Positions 1 to 12,100 of a stretch of 64,000 bases of DNA are shown in pieces. The stretch is from contig JAUPFP010000006.1 in the NCBI GenBank assembly GCA_036925085.1, positions 4,243,131 to 4,307,130 of the forward strand, in the 5' to 3' direction. A model generated the notes under the pieces. The model worked only from the letters and a program-made list of their open reading frames with translations. It was not told the DNA's origin and searched no databases. This stretch comes from Brachycybe producta (taxonomy: Eukaryota; Arthropoda; Diplopoda; Playtdesmida; Andrognathidae). Position 1 is the stretch's first letter; every line of letters begins with the position of its first letter. A program made the position numbers and the translations under genes.

Positions 1-323
1 ACTTCAACTATTAAATGTAAAGTTTAGAATAAAACATTGAAAACAAACAAACAACGAGTAACATTAAAAAAACAATGCCTGTCTGTAAAACTACGTAATT
101 TTGTCTTTATTTTTTTTCAAAAATTCACGAAAATTGGGCGAGTAATTTGCCAGAAAACGGCAAAAAAAAAAAACTTACGGGTGCAGCGATTCTTTCATTG
201 AGTTCTATGTTAAAGTTTCGTCTACTTGGGGGGGGGGGATTTTTTTCACCTGCTGCCACTAGAGGCGCTTAATGAACATAAGGTCCATTTAGAAAGACAA
301 AAAATAAAATAAAAACAAGTTGT
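1..323. other. Left-edge non-coding stretch, probably THAP intron 1
   Basis: AT-rich sequence with homopolymer runs, including a run of about ten G near 230. It lies downstream of the THAP exon donor on the minus strand, so it is most likely intron. No conserved coding signal is seen. Confidence 0.4.
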
Positions 324-329
324 TCTAAC

Positions 330-485
330 CTCACACAATTTCATTGTCTGTGTCGGTTCGTTTGGTCCCCATTCTCTTCTTGTATTTTTAGCCCATCGAA
401 GACGTCTAACTGGGTCAGCAGGAAATTTGAACATCTTGTACTTTCTCGAATTGTTCACGCAATTTATTGCACTACAGTGCGCCAT
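330..485 (-). CDS. First coding exon of a THAP-domain zinc-finger protein (partial)
   Basis: The minus-strand exon starts at ATG 483-485 and reads MAHCSAINCVNN, then KMFKFPADPVRRLRWAKN, RREWGP and MKLCE. It ends at a GT donor (GTTAGA, 324-329) directly after the third zinc ligand. The C-x4-C pair, the FPADP block, the RRxxW block and the LCE preceding the expected HF dipeptide are the signature of the THAP C2CH zinc finger, a sequence-specific DNA-binding module. Only about 52 residues are present; the histidine-bearing second exon must lie left of the window, since I see no acceptor followed by an HF motif in 1-323. THAP domains occur in cellular transcription factors and at the N-terminus of P-element and Kolobok transposases. 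Whether this is a host gene or a transposase exon cannot be decided here. Confidence 0.75.
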
Positions 486-596
486 TTTAAGCAATTTAAC
501 ATACCAATAAAACGCCAAATCTGAAATTTGGGACAAACTTTTACCGTCGTGTTCAAACGAAAATGGTCGACTGTTGTCCGCTTCCCATCATGCAAC

Positions 597-791
597 ACAC
601 AGGCATCTGTAGACAGCTTCAACATTTTTTTGGCTCCGCCCTTTTATGAGCGTCATCAATTTCTAATTGGTTTGTTACTGGGTCTGATGTCACGTGCCAC
701 GCCCTTTTAATTTCTAATTGGTTGATATTTGACTTGAGGCTCATAAAAGGGCGGAGCAAACAAAAAGCTAGTACTGGCTACACTTGCCTGT
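597..791. mobile_element. MITE-like foldback, family C copy 1
   Basis: About 195 bp. It begins CACAGGCATCTG, ends CTTGCCTGT, and contains the family core: CTCCGCCCTTTTATGAGC, TCTAATTGGTTTGTTAC, a TGATGTCACGTG centre and the mirror-image GGGCGGAGC. The two arms outside the CTCCGCCC box are related but diverged in this copy. It lies immediately beside a family D element. Confidence 0.7.
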
Positions 792-802
792 TCAGGAACA
801 AG

Positions 803-1190
803 CCAAGGTTTGTAGAGTATGTAAGGTGTGCTTATAATGTTAAGCCAATAATAAAGCCCCCCCCGTAACAACTCTGTGACATCACAAGATGCTCAGCTTG
901 GAGTACCTGACCATTGCAGTAAATGTTACGTACGTTGAAAATCAGTGTTTTGAAATATTTTTTAGTTATGAAAAAACATCAAATGTTTTCTATTGATTTT
1001 TTTTTAAACTATTACATATGTATTGACATTTTTGTTATATTATACAGTATATAATAATAATAGAATACTAATAATACGAGCCTATAATAATATTATTGAG
1101 ACGTTTCAGGCCCCCATCGTATTTTTTTGTATGCTAAGACGTTTGTGGGGCTCTGTACCAAGTTTAGCTTCTGGGTCATCACATTATAAT
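803..1190. mobile_element. Foldback repeat, family D copy 1 (partial)
   Basis: It starts with CCAAGGTTTGTAGAGTATGT, the end shared by the copies near 17650, 48405 and 49083 (inverted). The following part with CTCTGTGACATCAC and CAGTGTTTTGAAAT matches, inverted, the right arm of the copy ending near 62905. The AT-rich core (TAATAATATTATT type) follows. Boundaries are approximate. Confidence 0.55.
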
Positions 1191-1324
1191 ATAATAATAT
1201 ATTAATAATATTATTAAATTTGTTGCCCCTGCAAATTGTAAATATTGATTTGATATTTTAATGTTAAAATTAAATTATAAATTGATAGTACCCGAGAAGA
1301 GGTGTACATACTATTGAACTTTGA

Positions 1325-1525
1325 AAAAAACTTTTTTGCAGTCGAAAAGCGCTGACCATCCCTGGTCGGTTAGTTCCCGGCAGAGTGCGTCGGCAACCCG
1401 GGCCCCGAAACAGCCAACCATGGTCAAAAGTGGGTTCACGTAGCCCAAAACTGACCAAGGCCGTAATAGGTTGAGAACGGGTAAAAAGATTTACTCCCTC
1501 GGGGCATAAACTCTTGGTGCACCTA
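1325..1525. other. GC-rich island of unknown nature
   Basis: A roughly 200-bp patch far more GC-rich than its surroundings, with short self-complementary segments such as GACCATCCCTGGTC and CCCGGGCCC. I compared it by eye with U1, U2, U4, U5, U6, 7SK and U3 RNAs and found no convincing match. No open protein frame resembles a known family. Confidence 0.3.
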
Positions 1526-1529
1526 TTCC

Positions 1530-3195
1530 TGTTTGGTTTTTAACAATTATGTAACTTTTCGTTTACTTATTTACGTATCTCTAAAATCCCTTCCGGCTTT
1601 GCCTGTAATTTTATTATCTTAACCTACTATAGAGTTATGATGAAGATAGGAACCAAATCTATCTTGATACCCAATTGTCGGTTTTGTAACCTTCACATTA
1701 TAGAATTTGTGATGCATGTCCTTTACAGAGCTCTGTAGAATTCACTTGTATTACAAGACTTTTGAGAAACAAGCCCCTGGTCACCCAACACACACACACT
1801 TTGATAATGTGGTTTATGAAAGTGTTATCTGCTTGCTTTACAGAAATCAAGAAAAACTAAACCATCCGGGTTACCTTTATCTACTCTTTATATGAGTACA
1901 ATATATGCTTTTTCACATGACTATTCTGCTAATGTGAAGTCGCCTAGCACCCATATTAATCGCTCAAAATATACAATTGCACAATGTTGAATAACTATCG
2001 GCTATTCCTGCCTTCATGCCAACTGCTTACAATTTAAAATTTATTTTTGAAGTTGTTATTAAAATTCAACGTCTCCTTCTGTACACGACTCTTGTCATAT
2101 AATAAAAGCACACACAACAATAGTCAAAAAAGGCAGGGTCAATTACTTGAACAACCACCAGTTATTATATATTAAATATTTACAGAAAATACACTTTATG
2201 GTTTTTTTTGTACAAGAACTATTTTAACATCACCATATTTTACGTTAAAAAAAACGTTTTGGAGACACAAACTTAAATATGAAATATGCTTCACAAAAAT
2301 TTCAACCAGTGTTAATGGATATTACGCTGAGTGCAAATCAGTGAAAAACAAAACACTATCGTGTTATGCGTTCAGAAGAAATCCTACTCATGATAAGACT
2401 ATGGTGAACTTTACAGTGCTCACGTGAATAATAAACAATGAAATGAGTTTACTTGGCATAAAAAATAATATATACTCATCCTATGAACGGAGTGAAATAA
2501 TACACGTTTTAAGTTCTGAGCTATTAGCGAAACTTTGGTTACCACTAGCAAGTTCCTGCCTGCGAGTTCAAGAGTCTACACTATACCTATAAATGTTTAG
2601 GGATATCAATCAAACGTTTAAGATGAGAGCGAATGCAAGAATATTCAAACCACTTACATGCTCGAACTATATATTTAAAAAAATTAAACAATAAGCCGAA
2701 AGTTAGCTTATTTAACTAAAACAACGATACGGCATTTCTCGCGTCTAGGCTTTTTCATAATTGTTCAAACACTTTCCACTGATACATAAACGCCAAATAC
2801 TTGAATTGGCCAGTAACTGCTTTCACACACACAAACAGTAACGTTATAATTTGAAACGTTGAATCTCTCAGTCATTCAGACTGTAAGCGTCATCACGCAT
2901 TCAAGTGCTGTAAAACCTGAAAACGCATTTGAATGTCCGAAGTGGTACAAATAACACTTCTTGAAGCTGTAGCAGAAAAAAAGATCTACTGCTGTCTAAA
3001 AGCAAGAATAAACATTTTACAATTTACAAAATATACAAACGCGTGTTTCTTCTTGGAAATTTCATTTCATTTGAAACACAACCACTGTTGTTCCCTTTCA
3101 TCTTTTGCATTTTTTTACAACACATCTGTAGTGTGTGTTCTTGTAAAGAAGAGAAACATCAAGTAAAAGACCACGAATGGAATCCTACCAAATGC
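1530..3195 (-). other. Intergenic sequence and probable SETD1 3' UTR
   Basis: This stretch lies downstream of the SETD1 stop codon and carries none of the repeat families that fill other spacers, which suggests transcribed UTR for at least the part from about 2040 to 3195. A minus-strand AATAAA hexamer at 2040-2045 is a candidate polyadenylation signal. I see no coding exon. Confidence 0.4.
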
Positions 3196-6100
3196 TCAGT
3201 TTAATGTGCCTCGGCATTGCGATGCGCCACACAAGCAAGGAATCTTCTCGTCTTCTATTGGGAACTTATAGTCGTACGTAATCTCTTCGTTGACGTTGAT
3301 CGTTTGTTTAGAATAGATCACAATCTTCTTTTGACCTTCTACCGTAACAACTTTGGCATAACAGTTAGGCTGTAAATAAACGAAACAACATTTACTTATT
3401 AGTAACATGCTTCTCATAAAGAAGTGTTATCAGGTGTCAGTCAGCGTCACAATCAAAGCATGGTTTGTTAACTATGGTCTTGAACAATGGAAGACTAATG
3501 AACACCCTAGCACCAGTTTACAATTTTCCTTTTTTTTTTTGGCTAATGTTGTAGCTTGCCGCTACAAGGATGACAAAAAAGCCGGACTTTTTTAGGTAAG
3601 ACAAACTCGGTAGCAGAAATTCGGTTAAAACCGAGAAAAACGATAAAACCTACCTAACTGGCAAAAGCATGCAAACAAATTTAGTAAAGTCAAGTGTCAT
3701 TAGAGAAAGGCAATAACTTAATACAATTGCCACATGACAAGGTGGGACGAACCCTAAATTTTCTCGAATCCAAATCCTAAAAGGTTCTCGAATTGCCGAA
3801 TCTCGAATCTTTCGAATCCTGCATATAAGAATCCTATATTATTCATTAAGAAAATACAAATAAATGAAATAATATTAAATATTAAAATATTAATAAAAAA
3901 TAATAAAAGGTCAAGGTCGCCACAAGGTGATATTAATGATCCGGGTACCACCGAAATTGCAACAATCGCCGTTTTATTTCGTTAGTGAACGTCAATGGAG
4001 TTAAAACTAATTTTACGAAAGTTTTTAACAGTTTTTTTTTAGGTTAGGATTCGAAAGATTCGAAAGACAAAAAAAAAACACGACGACTCGAGTTTTCGAA
4101 TCTCAAATATTTTTCAAGACTCGCGGGATTCGAATGGCCCATCCCTACTTTTTTCATGCCTTAAAGGGACATTTACCCTAAATAGGCTTGCAATAAAGTT
4201 ACATTTATCCTGAAGGGTCTATTAACCTAATGACTCATTTCAACTAGTGGCACTTAATGTAAAGGCACATGTCACCGAAAAGGACCTTCCCCCCTCCCCC
4301 CAAAAAAAATTTGAAATAGTTATATTTATCGTAAAGGAACATGTCACCTAAGGGTACATTTTGCCCAAAAATTACATTTACTCTAAAGAGACATTTGCCT
4401 CCAAACATTTTTGGTCGGGCACGCTATTTACTAAAAAAAAAAAACGGAGCACGCACCAATGGAATAAATAACCGGTTACTTACCAGCCACAATTTTCCTG
4501 CTTAGTGCACTCTGTGGTGCAGAGAAGATTCTAACATAGCACAATTATCAATAAAATTGAACCATCTTGCTCGCCCACTTTGCAGATTTAAAACCACGGA
4601 CCTCTCTCTCACTTTTCTGCCAAAGACATAACCAATTTTTCTACCCATGTAGTAAATACTGAGATCAACGGCGACCTTTGCCATAACCCACGTGAGTTAA
4701 TTTCTTCTTTGAAAAAAAAAACGTGATGCAATAAAGCAAGCTTTCCTGGCTGCCCACTTTATAAGTTCAGGCGTTCTGGTGAAATTTGACAATTTTTTTT
4801 TTTTTCAAAAATGAGGTAAACGGAGGAAAATTGAAAATTCTAACGTAGCCTACCAAGAAGCCCCTCTAAATATGTGTATATTAGTTAATTTTGTTAATTT
4901 TCATAATTATAGTGTGTGTAGTTTCCGAGAACATTCGTACACAAAGGGAGGGAGTGAAGGAGAGAATAGTCAGCCCTTAGCAAATTATGATGTTAGATAG
5001 ATAGAGGATGGTTCCTTTCCAGTGGAGAAAACCCCTTTCAGCAACAATTTCTTTCTATTTTTCTGAGGTCCATACACAGTTGAAAAACAATAAAAATCCT
5101 CCTCCAATAACAATAGTTATCTACTATTATGTTTAAAGAAGCAGGTATAGACTAGCTTCAACTGACATTACCACATAATGAGAAAAAAAGGTACTCACGT
5201 TACAACTATGGTTGATGAAACGTGCCAGATTACCACATCTGGTAGCATCGATAATGGTTTCCAGGTCAACACGAAATAAATAACTGCTTCCAATGCCAAT
5301 TTCCTCATACTTCCTTTCACGTAGGTCGGCCACTACAGGCCTTACTAATTGCCCAACATATTCGATAACCATCTCGTCCGCTGCTATCGGCTCCAAAGCA
5401 AAAAGTCCCCAGTCGTGAATACCGCTCTTTGCAAACCTTAGTTGCTTCTTTCGGAACTGGAAAAAAAAACCACGTGGTGGGCCATCAAAGCGAAAATCTA
5501 ACAACAAATAATCCTTACCTTAAGTTGATTAAATTTGAGAAGATCGCTATCTGCTTCAACTCCGAAACTCGTGAGCAACCTCCTCTGGTTCGATCGCACC
5601 TCTCGAGTCATCTGGGCTGCAATCTTGGCCTTATTAGATGGATCTTGTCCTTTGATCTCCCTACTAGCCATCAAAGATTTGGCCACGTGCTGTTGATAGC
5701 GTAACTTTTCTTTTAAGTCCAACTTGTAGAACCCTTCACTACGTGCACACCCTGTTAAATGAACCCTCTGAGAATCGCCGCCTCTTCTCCGTTTCTTAGG
5801 CGGAGCCATGAAGGTTGGTAAAAAATATTGTTAAAGAGAATAACTTTATGTGGTATAAACCAAACTGTGGTTCCAGAAATTATGGAGGTAGTTTCAATTT
5901 GTTTTCTTAATGCTTTTTTTTTGCTGTAAATTACATTAAAAATATTTTTAAAAGTGGCTCTTAAAACACGATAATAGTCGATAAGAGGCTACATCACTAA
6001 ATTACTTCGAAAAATCTCTGCAGAGCGCGCTAACATCGTTTTTCTATTGAGCCCATAGACCCAATTTCAAAGAATAAATGTTAATTTTTAAAATACACAC

Positions 6101-9100
6101 AGTCGCGGCAATATGTTTATTTTTCATATTTAAAGTTGTCCAATATGTTTTCAAAATGCAATGTGCACCTTAAATATATGCTGATCGAGAGATAGAATGA
6201 CAAAAAATTCGTAAGTGCGGTTATATTTTTAAAAACTATTTCAAAATCGCGAATTTCTAACTCTTATGTTAAACTACATTGAGTACGCGCTCATAAGCAA
6301 AAAAATATCCATTCTTATGTATGAGCTAAAAATCTCTTGCGAAAAATTGTATTCATGAAAATAACTTGCATTCTGGGACTCTTCATATTCTGACAATGAA
6401 TTATTTCTGCATCACCAGAACACATTGCCATATGTTATTGGATTTATATCTTTGGGTTTTGACAATGCTGCAATTTAATTTTTGTCTCTCTACCACAGGC
6501 CTTCTCGAGTGCTTGTGGAGTATTTTTTCAAATTCAAACATTATGTTACAATTTCTGAGTTTCTTTAAAAAGAAAAAGGCTGTGATGAAGAAGTTCTATA
6601 CTCTAAAGCAGGTATCACACTTAAAATGAAACTTCATAAAATTATAAATGAATTAAGATATGGATTAAGTAATCATTTAGTAATAGTTAAACAAGGTAAA
6701 CTTAATTTCGTTTTGGAAAATTAGTTAACCTCAATGCCCATATTAACTTTTCAAAATAAAATTTTCAGTTTTCTTCCATCGCCTAGGCACTCATAGTAAA
6801 ACTATTTTACTAAAACTAAAGTAACTACTGTAGTGACCATAAGAATACTTCTGTAGGACAAAAAAAAGTAGGGATGGGACACTCGAATCTTCGAATCTTG
6901 AAAAATATTCGAGATTCAAAAACTCGAATCTGCGCACTTTTTTCGTCTTTCGAATCTTTTGAATCCTAACCTAAAAAAATATTAAAAACTTTGGTAAAAT
7001 TAGTTTTAACTCCCTTGACTTCCAATAGCAGCGTTGACTAACAATAAAACGGCGATTGTTGCAATTTCGGTGATTCCCGGATCACTATTGTCACCTTGTG
7101 GCGACCCTGAGTGTCGCACTGTTTTTTATTATTAATAATTTAATATTACTTCATTTATTTGCATCCTCTTAATGAATAATATACGGTATAGGATATGAAA
7201 GATTCGAGAGATTCGGGAGAATCAAGAATATTTAGGATTCGTCCCATCTCTACAAAAAAAAAGGTATCACAAACCATGCAATATAAAGGATATGAGGATG
7301 ATCAACCCAGTGAGTGTCATTTAACCAATAGCTTTGCTGATCGTCCTGAAGCATCATTTCATAACTCCTTTTCAGGTAATTGATATCTTCAGAATCAATT
7401 CCCATTCGTAAAAAGTCACATAGAATTTGAACTTCATCCATAAAGTCACGCTTTACAAACATGGAAGTCTTCTCTTTAGCTTCAACGCGAACATCACTCG
7501 AAGCACTTTTTGCATCAACCTTAGGTTTCAATTTACTTTTAGCTTTTGGCTTGCTAACCATTACTGGTGAAGGAGTTCGTAGACGAGAATACACGTGATC
7601 AAACGCCAATGCAGAATTTGCAGACTCAGGCATAGTCACGTCTACCGGTTCAGTGAGTTTTTCTAGTTCTGCAAACGAGTTAGTACCAAGTACAGAATCT
7701 AAACCATCTTTAACGACATTGTTCGTCTCAAACATATGATTTCGGGGCACATCGTCCTCTTCTGTGTCCGTGAATTGACCATCTGCCCGTAAACGGGGAC
7801 GGCAATAAGAATGGTCCGAAAAAAGTTTTTCGCCAACACAATCACCTTCAGCAGACGAAACAGGGGCACTTAAATACATTTCTTTTCTAGGTATGACATT
7901 CGTTGCGTTCTCTGTTGATGCAATAGCCGATAAATGATCACTTTCTTGTGCAGCATAGAGAAACGTGTTGGAAAGTGCAACAAGCGCTTCAACCGCAGAA
8001 GCCTCGTGCTCACTCTCCATTCTATGCAGTCGATCATGCTTTGGAACAATGTTCTCTTCTTCCTCTATTTGGCGTTTCTCAGAAAACTCTGCACCGAGAT
8101 CGTCAACTTCTTTTATACATTCTTCAGTTTCAAGTAATTTATCTTGTTTATGTTCAATTTTTTCTGACCAAGCACTTTCTTCAATCAACATCTTTTCGCT
8201 TGGACAAACAACACTAAAGATACGAAGAAGAAAAAAACTGTCAATTTCAGAAATTTAAATATACCTGATATGAAAATAATACTGAAGGCTCTTAAAAATG
8301 TAGTTGAAGAACAAAATATTCTTAACCTTAACAGAAATCTGTTATCGAACCATTATAAGCAAAGCATTATGTTCGAACGTCACTGTGATATTTTTAAGTA
8401 AGTAACGAAAAGAGGTGAGCTGCGATATGATTTGTATAAATACACGTATCAGATTCTTACTTGTTATTCTCCGCATTATCAGGAACCGAATAATCGTGCG
8501 TAACATCAACATCACTTGTTTCAACGTCACTCGGTGGCCTAAAACACAACTCATAATTTATAAATATCTTTGTGAAAGTGAATTTAACATTAACGAATTA
8601 CCTTCTCAAAATTGCTTCGGCGCCTTCCTCAGAACCAGTTTCAGACTCCTCGTATTCAGATTCAGAATCTTCCGATTCGCCACTGCTTACAACTTCACTC
8701 TCCTCCGACTCATCCGAAGATTCTTCTGCCGAACTCTCTTTTAGAAAAAAAAATAACATGTGTGTTTCTGAATGTTAAAAACAACTGCAACGTCAAAAGA
8801 ATGTACCTTCAGTTTCCGCTTTATCACTTTCACTTTCAGACTGTGATGTCTCCCAGTCATTTTGCATATGCCGTTCAACATCAAGTAAAGGATGTTCTTT
8901 AGCTTCAGTATCAGCGTCCTGTTCGTTGTCCGATTCCTCATCTGGCCTTTTAATGCCTTCATCGTCCAAAGGAGGTGGTGAAGGGGGTTTTATTTTGCGC
9001 TGCACAATAAAGATAAAAATCCATAACATGCAATACAAAATTAAATGTGGCTTTAAATGAAAATCATGTCCTAATATAGTCGGTAACAGAGGTCTCCGAA

Positions 9101-12100
9101 TTGATACCAGTCCAAAAGCCATTGGCTGCTTTTCCATGGCGAGTTGACAGAAAAAAATCGCAGCAAAACTCCACCAATTATTAATACAAAACAGTATATT
9201 ATGTATATATTCAAACATCTCTTCTATAAGAAGTCATGCAGCACCAGGGACGACGTGAGAGGATGGGAAGCTGGGATAAATTACTGGGCCCGTACAGCCT
9301 GCAAGGCACGGGTTTGGATTTTTTTCCCTTCAAATTATTATCCCATTTTATTATTTGTAATTTTGTTACATAATTTCTTTAATTTCCTTTTCAGTAATCG
9401 TAATACGTGGTAATACTAGTAATAACAATGTTTTCAAGTCTGGGTCCCAAAATCAAATTGAGTGCACTCTTTTATGTATTTTAGCTGGTATCACTGATAA
9501 ATGACGACAATGATCGAACAATTTAAAGACTGAATAAACACAGGGTACTAGTAACACAAAATGAAAACAAACCCTAAAAGACGGCATCTTTGGCATTGCA
9601 GCACGAAGACCAAATCCCATACTGACATTTTCGAGACCGAGTCGAAATGAACCGTGATCTTGGCTATTGTCAAACAAGCTCGAAATAGACGACCACAATT
9701 GCTGCTTCACAAGATCTGAGGAATTTTTCCCTGCAATGGCATCGGTCACCGACTGAGGCTAATAATTTAAACAAAAACAAAAAAAAACCCAAATCATTTT
9801 CTACAATTTGTAGTAATTCTAGTAATTTCTAACATTTCAACAACCATCTCGAGCCAATGAGTGAGTACCTTATAAAACTGCTCGTGTTCATCCCACCAAC
9901 GCTCAAATGCCTTAAATGCCGAATTCTCAATCATTTTTTTGCAAAGATCTTTTCTCATTATCTGCTTCAGCTCCATCACAACGTAATCCAAAACTCCTCT
10001 ACAAAAGAAACCCTAATTAATTACACACGATAAAAACACGAAACAATTTCACAATAACAATTAACTAGTTTATAGGCTTATTGCAGTGTTTCCCAAGTCC
10101 AATTGGCCACGGACCCCTTTCATAATTTATGGAACTTCAATATTCTTTTTACATACCATATACAGTTAGAAAAATACCAGAATAAAATAGAAAGGTCTAT
10201 GCATTTGTGACAGTATGGGGTTTCAGGTCGGGGGCTCAGATAAATGTCACAAGAGCGCGCGAAGAGTAACCGCAGAGATTGATGATAATATTGAACAAGT
10301 TAGGGTTTTCATTAGCGGTTTTATCGTTACCAGTAAACCGGTGTTACTGGTCCATTTTGTCACATCGGTATTACCGGTAAATTTTTTCTTTCAAATACCG
10401 GGTTTTCCGTATTAATTTTGATAAAAAAATTGACCAATATTTAAGAATCACTGAGTTTGAAATTAAAAATTTCACATACAAGATACAATATATTGTCGCT
10501 TGTGCTGTGGGTGTGCAAATTCATGAAGAGAATTGGAGAGAATATAACGTACGGTTCAATGTAGTAAGCAATCGATTGCTGCCTAACATTGAGAGCATAT
10601 TATATTAAACAAAAAAAAACAAAGCAATTAATTAATAATCGAAGACTTATTTGTTTTGTTTCATTAGTTTTACTATTTTTTTCTTGTTTTATTGTTATTT
10701 GCTTATGTTCCAGTTTTGTTATTTAATTTTGTAATAAAACATGAATTTAAAATGATAAAATGTATTGTTTAAATGAAAAATATATTTTTTAGCTTTATTA
10801 CTGAAATTTACACCTGGAATCATTTACATCTGGAACTTAGACCTGGGAATAAAACGCGGTAGAGGAAGACCGATGCAAACCTGGGACGTGGTAGTAAAAC
10901 GGGATATGGTGGCATGTGCTGGGGGCTTGGTGCAAAATCGGAACGAGTGGAGAGTTAAAACCAGCAAGGCCGACCATGCTGCTTGCGGGATAAGGTACAG
11001 GAAATGATGATGATGATTACTGAAATTTACACGTATTACCGGTATCGGAAACGCTGCCGGTAATGCTATAAGGTGACCAGTAATGGAAACCCTACAACAA
11101 GTCACAAGTGTATAGGCACGTCGCCTCAGCACTCTACTGACACTGGCCCAAGCATATTGTGATAACAGACATCTCAGTCAGTTCATGTTTCCCTTTTTAA
11201 AACTATCTTGCTTTTTAAATTGCATAAATGAATAAATGGAAGTAAAATATTTCACAAATTTTTTTTTAATAATGTTATAAACATAAGAACGTCTACTTAA
11301 TCTAACATTCAAAGACATCACCATTGCAAGATGATGCATGTATCGCACCTCGGATAAAAGAGTGGCGCAACTCAAAAAACTACTTTTTTGGGAAAATGAG
11401 TTTAAAGTTAAGAAAAGATTCATGGCTTACTTTGCCGAGTTTTTCAAGTGCAAAAACCGTTTTAACTATTCACAATATTTATTTATTTGGCTTCCCTACA
11501 ATAGATTGGAGATAGAAAAAAATGCAACTTTACACTCATCCCCCCCCCCACAAAAAAGCGGTTTTTTGAGTTGTGCCAAGCTTCTCGCCGAAAATTTCAA
11601 TTTTTTAAAAAAAAAACCATACCATTTTTAATTTAAAAATGAGCTTTGGGTTACAGTGGCGCGTTTACAACATACAATTAGGACAACGCACAAATCTATT
11701 CTTATCAAAAACAACTAACCTTATTGTCAGTGAATGAACCTCTTCACTAGATTTCATTTCGTACATGTGTTGTGGCTGCGAACCATTAAAATCCCCTTGG
11801 TATAAATGATTGGGCAAATGATGCATCGGATAATATGGCATTGCACAGTGACCCGGTGCACGAATGCCCATCGGAGACCTTGGTCCAAACTGATAATGAT
11901 AATACGATGGCATGAAGTTGTTTCCGTAAGGTTGACCATATGGAAACCTCCAATGACCAACCCCCGAATAAATGTTCTGGACGCAATGTCGTGGCAGATA
12001 TGATGACTGATGAGGTAACAACTGAGGAGGAATGCTTCCCATTCCTGCAGTTGGACTCGACGGTGGTAATAAGCTACGTGGTATATTGTGATATTGCTGT

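Noticed and set aside
1330-1450. U1 or other spliceosomal RNA gene
   Set aside because: A brief resemblance (CGACTGCA-like) to the U1 Sm-site region does not extend to the 5' splice-site-pairing end or stem-loops.
7934-8258. Several overlapping plus-strand open frames
   Set aside because: They are antisense to the large SETD1 exon 7271-8213, which has clear homology at its end (LNDTHWV). The plus-strand readings have no domain similarity.
10079-10250. hAT end CAGTGTTTCCCAA
   Set aside because: The left-end motif fits hAT, but no matching right end or 8-bp duplication was found.
11178-11631. Open frames on both strands near the SETD1 exon at 11720
   Set aside because: AT-rich intron sequence; no domain similarity and no consistent splice sites.
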